Origin: Rhyacichthys aspro
Taxonomy: Eukaryota; Chordata; Actinopteri; Gobiiformes; Rhyacichthyidae
DNA: 64,000 nucleotides
Assembly: GCA_036850595.1 (NCBI GenBank)
Contig: CM072152.1
Location: 23,015,179-23,079,178, forward strand
Direction of reading: 5' to 3'
The notes beneath the pieces are model-generated. The model was not told the DNA's origin, ran no database searches, and saw only the letters and a program-made list of their open reading frames with translations. The stretch's first letter is position 1. Each line of letters begins with the position of its first letter. The position numbers and the translations under genes are program-made. Below, piece by piece: positions 28,901-40,900 of this stretch.

Positions 28901-31900
28901 TTAATTTTATTAGAATCTTAGTATAAATATTTGTAGAGGTCGGTTTTTAAGACAATTCCCCATCCATTCAGACAGCTTTATGAGTTTTGGTATATCCTAA
29001 GAATCAAGTCTTTTTAGATGACGATAGACGTGGAGCAAGAACTTAAAGCAACGATGGGTCACTTTGAGCCAGTAGAGGGCACAAACACTCTCTGTTTCTG
29101 CTACAACACTGTCATTTTAGTATATTTTACACAAATATGACTCTGTTAGGGTCCAGTGTATTGGCGTACTTCTGCTCCCTCTCTTTGAGCCGTAAAGAAA
29201 AATTAGTTATTTATTAGCATTTAACAGCTAACACGTTACAATTAACTTTGCCTTTCTTTTAATATAAATGCTGAATGCTAATAAATACTAAATATAGCTT
29301 TAGCTAACGTACCTGACTGTTACTAAGAGCGTGTCACTCACATAATGTCCTGCAATGAGTCCTTGTCCCGGGACAGTAAAGTTATAGGAGGTTTCTGTCC
29401 AGCTGAGGGTACTATGTCAGTGAGATATATTTCTAACAATCTAATGTCTAAGAACCATTAAAAGAATATGAGAATACCGTATATATTTTTGGGCTAAAAC
29501 TTACACAGTGCTGCTTTAAACGCCTACATGTTTCTCGTCTCTTGTCTTTCTCCAGAAACCCACTCTGCCCCAGACTCACAGTCCCAGGTGTCCTTGGACC
29601 TCAGCGCTCAGGATGCCACTCTCGTTACCACGACGACCACGGGTACCGGGATGGGCGTGGCAGCTCTTCACGTGGTGCAGACCCGCCCCCTGTGGCCCAC
29701 GGGTCCCGCCCTCACGGCCCGACTGAGGCGCCTGGTCACGGCCTACCAGCGCTTCACCCTGCGCCGAGAGCCGATGCTGCGGCACGACTTCCTGCTGCAC
29801 GACGGCCTGGTCGCCATGGGGATCGGAGGGGCGGGGCATCACGGCGGCGGCCCGTTGGCGTGGCAACTGAGCGAAGAGCTGAGGCGGTGTACGGTCGTCC
29901 CGACAGATGCAGACCCTCTGTTTTTAGAGTGGCAGAGAAGGTAAATAAACTGCAAATAAAAGGGCTTTACTTTCTTTTTTTTTTTCTTTTTTTAAGATAA
30001 TTTCTAGGGGTTTTTTGGCCTTTATTGATAGTGAACAGTAGCCGGACAGAAAATGGGGTGAAAAAGGTGGGCAAATGACCCGACTGAGACTTGAACCCGG
30101 GTGTCCTGTGTGCTAGGTGTAAATCTTTCAGTGTCAGGCGATTCAATTCTTGGGGGTCCCGATTCAATTCAGAAATGATTTTTGATTTAAAACAAAGAAA
30201 CCATTCTTTTAATTTGATTTAGATATTTGTGACATCGCAAAATAATCCAAATACACATAAAAAGTATTGTTCCAAACATGTTTCTCAGTTGTCCTTGTGC
30301 CAAATTGTTAGTTATCCTTAAAAAAATCCTTTAATTTGGTCGACTAACAGCAGTGAGGGAAAGGAGTTAATGTAGTAAAGTCTATGATTCAATTCAATCC
30401 GATTCTGCCGATTTTTTGTGTAACCCCTGTGTGCTGGGCGTAGAGCCAGGAGCGCCCCCAAAAGTCCTTTACTTTCAAGAGTCATTAGGATTAATTAATG
30501 ATGATGTGTGTGTTACACTGGTTTAAAGCCAATAATCTAAAAAACTAAAGTAAAAGTAAAGCAAGTCAGTGCAGTTGTCTTATCATTGAACATACTATTT
30601 ATCACTAGTTCTGAGTTTAAACTTGTTCAATCATGTACTTTGCTATGGTTAACCTCGAAATAATTGGATTTGAAGCAGTCCAAGTGGTTGTTTTTGTAAA
30701 ATGTTTTAATTTTTCAATAACAAAACCCTAATCTCAGCCAGCATTGTTCTGTGTTCTCAGTTTTATCAAGTCATTTTTAAAGAGGGTGCATTTGTAGCAT
30801 TTGTACTGTATGAATTCTCTTTATAACTCAAGATTTCATCATTTTTGTCAAGCTTCAACTCTTGTGATAAAGAAAATACACCCATAAACCTAAAGGGACA
30901 TATAATAATGACATTCAATAATGAAATACTACTATTTAATCAGTCCTGGTCAAACATACGTGACATAAAATCCTGATGTGTTTCTTCTGATTCCCAAGGT
31001 GGACACGTCGAGAGCAGGCCGACTTCTACAGAACCGTGTCCTCGTTCGGAGTGGTGTACGACCCGGAGAGGAAGGTGTACGACTGGTCCCAGTTCAGAGC
31101 GCTGGCCCGACTGGAGAGAAAGACCGACGAGAGTTTAGAGAGATACTTCAACTCCTTCGTCAACATGTGTCGGACGGCCTGCAAGCTGCCCCCGAGGAAG
31201 GAAGAAGGTCACTTGGCTTTTGTCTCTTTACAGTTTGTTTTGTTGCAGACTCACATTTTGTTTCTGCTGTGTTTATGTTTTTGTTTTCTACGTTTTTTTC
31301 CAGGTTTGGTGGATCCCTCAGTGATTGTCGAGCCTCTGACAGAAGAGAGAGCGGCCCGGACTTTGTACCGCATCGAGCTGCTCCGGAAGATCAGAGAACA
31401 GGTGAGATCGTGTTGTTTATTTTTAGGTGGAGGTTTTCCTCTCTCTTAAAGCTGCTCCACTCTGGACAGTTGGAGAAGCACAAACAGAAAGTAAAAGAAC
31501 TCGATTCTGTGCAGCTTTAAATGTCTAATTTTACAACAAATTATTAATCAATGTGTTTAATTTAGCTCAGCTGAACAATACAAAATTGAACACACTGCAC
31601 ATTCAAACCTCCACACACCCCTCTGTGTGCGCCCCCTGCAGGTGCTCCGTCACCCGCTGCTGTCTGCCCGGCTGCAGCTGTGTCGCCCCTCCCTCTACCT
31701 CCCCGTGTGGTGGGAGTCCGGGAAACACGACCGGGACCTTCTGATCGGAGCGGCCCGGCACGGACTGAGCCGCACCGACTTCTACATCCTGAACGACCCG
31801 CAGCTGAGCTTTTTGGAGGCTCACAGGAACTACGTCAGAGGCCACCCCGCCCACCACCTGCACCCGCACCACCCGCACCATCCCGGTTTAGCCTCCCATC

Positions 31901-34900
31901 CCGGGATCCCGCCTTCATCCACGCAGCTGCCTCACTGCTGTCTGTATGATTCAGGAATCCAGCATTCGCCACAGCCTCCGGACTATCCACACCAGGCTTC
32001 TCACCAGCAGCACCACCCAGTGCCTTCATCAGGACACCCCACAGCGCTCGAACCCCACGACTCCTCGTCCGGCCTGGGAATCGTCCCGGGATCTCGAGCC
32101 GACTTCATGGACTGCCCTCCTCTGGATGAATCGCTGGAGCTCAGTTCTTTACAACACGACGCGGACGCTTTACACGGAGGAAAGGTTTCGAAAGACGCCC
32201 TGAACGGATTCCCCTTTAACTCTGCGGCCGGGGGACAGAGCATGCTGAACTCGTACGGTGTCGGCGGGACGGACCTCGACTCGAAGCTGAGGAGCGATGT
32301 GTTGGTCGGAGAGCAGGGATCGTCAGAGGAAACCGGACTAATGGCTCCGTCTGTGGAGCTGAACCAGATACAGGTTGGTCTATGGCAACAGCTTATGGAG
32401 GCTTTAATGTGATCAGAAAGTTAACATTCATTTTCTTTTTTTCACCATATTCAGTCTTGATTATTTGAAGAGAACTTATTATTTCACTGATTGCTCTTTG
32501 AACCCAACAAGGCACTTCTTTATAAATGTGTGTTTGGTTTTTCAAGCAAGGTTCATTTTAAATATTTAATAACAGACGTAATAAGAAGTTTGATGCAGTA
32601 TTGTACGTTCAACGCATGAAACAACTATTAAGCTTTAAGTGTGGAATCTTCACAACAGAGAATAATGTATCCTGAATGCTTTTAACTACAGCACACTTCA
32701 TCCCACGAGGTATTAAGCACTTTTACCTCCCATTAGGGTGAGTTCACATTGAAAGCAATCATTAATTTCCTACAGAGCAATCGAGCGAGGCAAGCCACTC
32801 AAATCCAGCGATACGAGCGTAGAGTTAAGTTGAGCTGAATTTAAGTTTATTCAAATGAAAAACAGAACAGGATTTAATTGAAACCTGAGAGGAGAATAGG
32901 TCCAGGTAAAACTGTAGCAGCTTGAACCTCTCGCAGTGACGTGAATGAGGTCTGGAGACATGAATACAGTGAGTTGAGCTGAGACGAGAGGTTTTATCGC
33001 TTCTGGTGTGAACTCACCTTTACAATGTTACCAAAAACAGAAGCGTTTAGAGCCGTAACTAATGTTTTCCTCCAGGCTCCGTGGGACAGTACGGAGAACT
33101 CCAGCCCGGGTCACCACATGTTCAACGAGTCAGACCCCATCCTGGGCCCGTCCGCTCTGGAGCCGGGGTTTCTGGAAGAGGAGGACGAGGAGACTCAGGG
33201 GGCCGACCGAGGAGAGGAAGGGGGGGCGTTAGAGGAGTGCCTGGGCCTCCCTCCTTCGGCCTCACCCTCACACCCTTCGGCCGGAGACTCGGTGGAGCAG
33301 CTCTCGTCCAGTTACATGCTTTTTAAGGTCTGCGTTTGGCTCATTTTACATTTGGGTAACATTTGAGGGAATGGATTTAACAATCGTTGGTGTAGTTAAA
33401 CCTCCAGGGTAACAATTATTTGAGAACTATTTAGATAATAACGTCGTTAGTGGGGCAAATACTCCAGTTTGATCATGCTTTTTAAATTGAGAGAATAGCA
33501 AATGAAATGCAGATAATTTAAACGGTTACAGATTTTCTTTGTAGTTAAGCCTCTGGGGTAAAAATCTGAAAACCATTTGGACTTAATTGTGTTTTTGAAC
33601 AGATGAAATGCTATTAGCTACAAAATGTTTTATCAGTGTTGGTGATAATTGAAAAAGTAAATGATAAAATGTGTTTTTTGTAGGATATCGGTGTCAGTGA
33701 AGAGCCCAGCGCTGACCAAACCGACCTCTCAGCGAGCCCCCCTCCGCCCTACGTCCCACCGCCCCCACTGTCCCTCTCTGACATCACGTCCCACGAGCCA
33801 CAGGACAGGCTGGACCAGGCCGACGTCACCGAGACTCTGTCCAACCCCGTGGAGGAGGAGGGGGCACAGGACGGAGCCGCGGGGTTCGAGTTTGACGAGA
33901 AAGAAGAAGAAGAGGAGGGAATACGCAGAGATGCGGAGGAAGAAATGGGCCTCGAAAAGAAGGAGGGGGATTTAGAACAAGGTACGAGAAGAACACAGCA
34001 AGAACACAGACATTTAAGGCTCATAAATATTTAATAATTAGATCTATTATTCAGTTAATTATTAAAAGGGAAGGTTAAAAAGAACATCAAGGTGTTTGGA
34101 GGTCCCACTAAGAGGACATTAAACCATCCGTCGAAGCAGGGGGTGAAGTGTAATTAAAAAAGATAAATAAAAGGCTATTTAAATTTGACAGAGGAAATAG
34201 CACAGGGATGATGAGAAGTGTATTATTTATAGAATACAGTTGAATGGCAGCAACAGGATCTACTAAGACTTCTTTAACTACCATAAGATTTTTTTATGTG
34301 CCAAACTTTCTAAATGTAATTGAACAATAAGAAACTTTGTCAACAGCGGAAGTAAGAATAATCCCTCTTTTTTATATGTGTCTGATTCAAATCAATAATG
34401 GGAGCTGAATGCACTTTTTATTAAATTCAAAACGTTTTAGAGAGCTATGTTTATTGACATATTAAAGGAGTTTATTTGATGATGTTATTCAAGTCTGAAC
34501 ATATCCATATTGATCTATGATGTAACTATGACTATAACGTACTTTTCTGTTACACTGCGTTTGTTTTAGCTTCTGTTTTGAGTGATTTTCAATGGTTCTT
34601 TGTGGTTTTAGGTGCAGACCAGACTTTGGGAGAGCCAGACGATGTGATGGACGTCTCAAACCCTCTTTCCGAAGACCTTCACGCGAGCTATGGAGAAACA
34701 GTAGATCCCTTTCTCGGGAAACTGGACCAAGAGAGCAGCCTGGCGTGTTCTGAGTCTTTAGAGGAACCTGGAGAAGAGGTGGACCGGCTGATGTTGTATC
34801 AGTCTGTGGAGGCTGGAAGTTCCCTTAGCACCGATGTATTGATGGATAACGCAACAGATGACTTTTTGGAGCCGCAAAATCCCAGAGGGGACAGTCCGAT

Positions 34901-37900
34901 GCAGCACACAGAGCTGGGAAATCCAATAGATGAGATGTCAGAAGAGCAAGTGGGTCGAGTCTCACTAATGGATGTTCCTGTGACGCAGCCAGATGAGGAA
35001 ATGGGAGAAAAGGTGGTTAAACAAGACATTGGGGCAAATGAAACAGGTTTAGAGGAGAGTTATGTAAACTATACACAACCTGAAACATCTGAAACCAACT
35101 CCGCCGTGAACAATGTTGGAGTTAAAGCCGAAGTCTCATTAGAAGACAACAAAGACGAGCTGTTGCATCGAAACAAGATTAAACCCGACCCTTCTCCGAA
35201 TAACACTGACACGTCTAACTCTTCCCTTTTGGTCGAAGAAGCCGGTGAGAAGAAGCCACGAGAGCTGCCGATCAAAGCCGAGGAGCTGAAGACAGAGGTG
35301 TTACCGAGCTATGATGAGAGTGAAGAAATGAAACCTTTTGCCTTTGCTGTTAAAACTGAAGAAGTGGCCACCAAAGCTGAGCGTTTAGACTATCCTATCA
35401 AAGCTGAAACGCTAGAGACCAAACCAGAGGATCTAAGTCTGCCCATGAAGTCTGAAAGCTTAGACAGCAAAGCAAACATAGTCCAATTTGCATCCTACTC
35501 TGAAGTTAAAACTGAGGCCAAACCAGTCTCTCTCGTGTTTTCGATGCCTTATCCTGAGCTCAAGACGGAGAGTAAACCAGAAGACTTGTCTGGATTTCCT
35601 GATACGTCCGCTGTCAAACCTGAGATGAAGCCAGAGGGATTGGAGTTTGCAGCGTGTCCAGACAGTACTGAGACCAAACTGGAAACCAAGCCAGAGGGAT
35701 TGGAGATTTCAGCACAACCAGAGATTAAAGCAGAGACCAAACAGGAGCTCTTAGAGGCAGACAGCACCGTTTTGACCCCGAGACTGGATCAGGCGGAAGC
35801 GATGAATGACGCACCGGAAAACCTGGTCAAGAGTCACGTAAAAGAGGAGAGGCCGAATACACCAGGTAAGAACTAAAAGCAGTGGTGGTGAGGGGCCACG
35901 ATAGTTAATAAGAAGTCTGTCAGGGGCCGAAGATGATGACATTTGGAAGCTTTTATTACATTTTCAAAGTGAGATTTCATCTTCATTTGAGTCTTACATA
36001 AGTTATCTTTTAAAATGAATGTCCTCCTTTTATAAAAACTGTTTGCAGTTGGATTTGAAGAGGTTTTAGTTTAATTTGAACAGGTTTTAGTTGGACTTGA
36101 ACAGGTTTAAGTCAGATTAGAACTGGTTTTAGATGGATTTGAATTGGTTTTAATTGGATTTGAAGAGGTTTTAGTCAGAATTGAACAGGTTTTAGGTGGA
36201 TTTTAACAGTTTTTAATTGGATTTGAAGAGGTTTTAGTCATATTTGAACAGGTTTTAGTTGGACTTGAACAGGTTTAAGTCAGATTAGAATTGGTTTAGA
36301 TGGTTTGAATTGTTTTATTGGTTGAAGAGGTTTTAGTCAGAATTGAAGAGGTTTTAGTTGGATGAAGAGGTTTTAGTATATTTGAAAGGTTTTAGTTGGT
36401 TGAACAGTTTAAGTCAGATAGAACTGGTTTAGAGGTTGAATTGTTTTAATTGGTTGAAGAGGTTTTATAGAATGAAAGGTTTAGGTGGTTTAACAGTTTT
36501 TAATTGGTTGAAGAGGTTTTAGTATATTTGAAGGTTTTATTGGTTGAAAGGTTTAATGTAGAATGTTTTAGATGGTTGAATGGTTTTAATTGGTTTGAAG
36601 AGGTTTTAGTAGATTTGAAGAGGTTTTAATTGGATTTGAAGAGGTTTTAGTCATATTTGAACAGGTTTTAATTGGACTTGATCAGGTTTAAGTCAGATTA
36701 CAACTGGTTTTAGATGGGTTTGAATTGGTTTTAATTGGATTTGAACAGGTTTTAGTCAGAATTGAAGAGGTTTTAGGTGGATTTTAACAGTTTTTAATTG
36801 GATTTGAAGAGGTTTTAGTCATATTCGAACAGGTTTTAGTTGGATTTCAATTCATGGACAGGTTTTATTTATCTTTGTAGCAAAAATCAAATCCAATAAA
36901 ACCTAGTGCCACAAATATCACCTTCTAAATGTATTGAAGGGCCACTTAAAACACTGCAAAGGTCCACATTTGGCCCCTGAGCCTTGAGTTTGACAAGGGT
37001 GCCCTAAGGCCTAGTGCCATATGAAGGCAGTATCTTTAAAAAGGTTTCTTGTCCTTCTGCACAAACAAGATCATTTACAGTTAACCCTTCTCCTCCCGTA
37101 GCACCAGTTTTGGAGGGTTACGCAGGAAGCCCTCGTTTTGCGGCTCCCATTTCCATGTGTGAGATTCCCGACAGCCTCCACGACTCCAGGGAGCCCACCA
37201 TCGCTCAGCTGCTGCAGGAAAAGGCACTTTACTCTTTCTCTGAGTGGCCAAAGGTACAGACTGTTAACATTCGATAGACCGCTGAATTTGAGTGAAAACA
37301 TCCAGACACTTTAAAAGTAACTAGTTCTGACTGGTAGAGACTCAGTGTGATCATTGTTGTCATAAATCATGCAATATTGGTCATTTGTGGTGATTTTTCC
37401 ATGTTTAATTATACTTTTGTGTGTTCTCATCCAGGACCGTGTTATCATTAACCGTCTGGACAGTGTCTGCCACGCCATCCTCAAAGGAAAGTGGCCTTCC
37501 TCCAGCGAGCAGTACGACTATCCCGGTGTTTTAGCGGCTAACTCCTGCCTCGCTAACAGCTTAGCTCAGCACCATCAGCAGCGAGCCAGCTTCCTGTCCA
37601 CATCCACGTCCCCGGTCTCTGTCCCGGGACAGTCCAGAGTACAGCCAGGCTCCCACGGACTGGGCTTCTCCCTGCCCCCACCCCTCACCAGACTACCCAA
37701 GGTGAGAATCGGCAAAGTAACGGACTCTTTGATAAAATTCATCTCTTCTCACTGTCTACATGTATTTTCACTGTGTCATGCCATGGATCATAAAGTGGTG
37801 TCCAGTTAAAAGCACACGGAAGTAATTTAATTTTATTTCATTTACTTGCTATAAATAACAAGCATATTCAGTAAAATGACTGACAAACACAAGTTACACC

Positions 37901-40900
37901 ACGTAGGCTGCAACCACATAATAATGTAATAAAGTTAGTTAATCTGATTCATGTTCTGATGTAGTGAGTATCTTACACTTCACTGGGCACCTCTGACTCT
38001 CACCATTGTGTTGTTGCTTTAATGTAAAGCTTTATGTCTTTGCAATGTGTACTGTTAATATTATAAATGTTTATAACAGACTTGGGGGGTCAAAATGCAA
38101 TATTAATTAGACTACAGATAATATATAGTCAGTTTATCCATTTAGATTTCTAACATTAGGGTTTAACAGTTGTAAGTATGTTGATTATTAACCCACAGCT
38201 GTTAAACCTCTAATGAACCCATGTCCAAACATCAGAACGGTTGTAGCCATGTTTTGACCCAGGTCTGGTCGCAGCAGCCGCTGTGTTGTATCTCTGTTCC
38301 ATATGTTTGTTTAACGTTGACACCATCTCTCTCCCATCCTTGTCTACCCCTCACCCACTGTGCACCCTGACAGTACATGGCGCGGGGCGGGGCTGTTGGG
38401 CGCGGAGCTTGGCGCCTCACCTCGTTGCCTCTGTTACAGGAGAGGCTGGTGGCTCCTCCGTATCTCCCTGAGCTCAAACGAGCCGGAGGCCGCCGAGGTT
38501 TTGACTACGAAGCCGCTGCTAAGGTTTTATCTTGTAAGACCCCGACTTCATGCCACACCACGGCGGCAGCGAGCTCCACCAATGACAAGGGGCCCGTGGT
38601 GGCCCCGCCCTCTCACCGAACGGGGTCCATGTTGATTAATGGCTGGCAAGAGACGGCAATGGATCTGACCAAGCCGTCAGGAGAAATAAGCACCACCAGT
38701 GGCATTGGGACGGGTGAAGCGGTGGGCCCCCACGGCGCCGGTGCTAGCAGCCATAAGCTGCCCCCGCCCCCCATCACAGCCCCGTTACCAGGCTCTGTGG
38801 GAATCGACATGGCCGGCATACTGCAGGCCGGTCTCATCCATCCCGTTACGGGGCAGATAGTTAATGGCAGCCTGCGGGGAGATGATTCTTTTAGGAGGAG
38901 GAGAGGCAGGAGGAGAAACGTGGAGGCTCTGTATTCTGAGTTCACCAAGGGCCGAGGACTGCAGCTCCCGGAGACACAGGTGGGTACAGGCAGCAGGAGA
39001 GAGACTTAATGTGTACAGTCACAGTCACTGGAAGTGCATGGGCCATTCTCTGTCAACAGTAAACAGGGTAAGGTCTGTGTGAGCTGTCACAACCTGGATA
39101 ATAATAGTACAAGTATAATACATAAGCACCCAAACACACAGTTTTAATGGTAAGCTGATTTGGGACCATTGTTTTTTATTAGGAAAACAGTAGTGCATTA
39201 TGGGTATCATACTATTGAACACAACACAAGTCAGGGCAAGATTTATTTATTCTTAGTGAGTGTATCTACATGAGTACATTTAGCTTCTGTGTTTTTGACA
39301 TCCATGCACCTAAGGTAAGATAAACCTATTATTTGTATAGAAACCCTGTAAGTCCTATCTGCTCTGAAAGCACAAACCCTCCCAAAGAAATCAGGTATGA
39401 CTTCAGCTCTTATTCCTTTCTGTTATATATTCTCAGGTAATTTAAACGTCTGTGTCTGTGTCTTCTTGTGTGTTCAGACCCGCGCAGAAGCCATCAGCCA
39501 CTCGTCCGTCTCGTCCTCCACGTCGTCTCCGTCTCCTTCTCCGTCGGAGCGGCCCCCCGGCCCCCCCACACCCTCGTCTACCCCGACCCCGGCGCAGACG
39601 CCCCCGCAGCCCGAGATCGTGGCCATCGACCGAGAGGCGGCCAGCAAAGGCCTGATCGAGTGGCTCCGACAGAACCCGGGCTACAGCATGGACCTGCCTG
39701 CATTCGCTCATGTGAGTCTGCTGCTTCAGTGTTAGTACTAGTACTACTTAAATGTCACTAATATTGTTGTTGCCAAATGGTACATTTACAGAAACAGGTT
39801 AAATTTGCACATTATTTCAGAAATTATTAATGAAACAGTAACATGTGCCTGAATTTTTATTTGAAATAGTTAATGCACATAAAGAAAAATTAAAACAGTT
39901 CTGACCTCACAACGTCTTAAGCCTTTCCCACTTCTTTTAAAAAGTGTTGTGTCCTCTGGCTCTTATTTTGTGCCCTAAATACAGCCCACAATAATGACAT
40001 CAAAGTGGAATTTAGTAAGTAATTAAGTAAGCCCAAAATATTGTCATCAGAACACAGCAGAGTTTATTCTCACATCACTAAAAAATACATTTAATTCAAT
40101 GCAGTTTTTATTTTAGTGGCAATTCAAAAGTGAGCTGAATAAATGATGTAAAGACGTCTGCTGTAATGTAATGAAGGTTGTGAATCTCCTGCTTCTATGC
40201 TGCAGTCTGCAGGAGCAAGTGTGTTGCATGGTTTCGTGGAGCGTCCCAAACAGAGGAGGCATCGCTGTAAAGACCCGACCAAACTGGATGTCAACTCTCT
40301 GACGGGAGAGGAGCGAGTTCCTGTGGTGCACCGGGGCACAGGACGCCGGGTAAACACCACCTTCTTAAGCCCTGTGTTTGTGTATATCTGCCTCATGTCT
40401 TATACTGTTGTGCTGTTGTGCTCCTGCAGCTGGGGGGTGCTATGGCTCCAGCCATAAAGGAGCTGTCCCGGTGGCTGGACGCCAACACTGAGTACTTTGT
40501 AGCTCCAGACTGGGCTGATGTGGTCAAACACTCTGTGAGTATCACACGCTGCAGTAGACAGTCTCTAATGAAAACCTGTTGCTTTAAACTCACTAAAGCT
40601 GTGAATTAAAAAGCCCAATCCTGAAATGTAGCTGAGTTAAGGATAAAATCATTTAAAGCACAGTCTGCAAAATCGAATGGATGTCCTGGGGCTGTGTTCC
40701 TTGCGATATACTTTGGAGCCATAAAGTCATGAGTCATTTTAGTGATCTCCAATCTTTATATTCCACTAAAACATGAAGTGCTACTGAGGCCATTAAATGA
40801 ATAATAATAATGCTTTATATAAAATATCCCTCTTCCCTCCTTGTTGTCCACAGGGTTTTCTGCCTGAGGGGAAGTTCTCTCGGATCCTGACCGAGCCCGT

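Noticed and set aside
30080..30110. tRNA B-box-like word on the minus strand
   Set aside because: No A box or cloverleaf at the right distance; it belongs to a decayed SINE.
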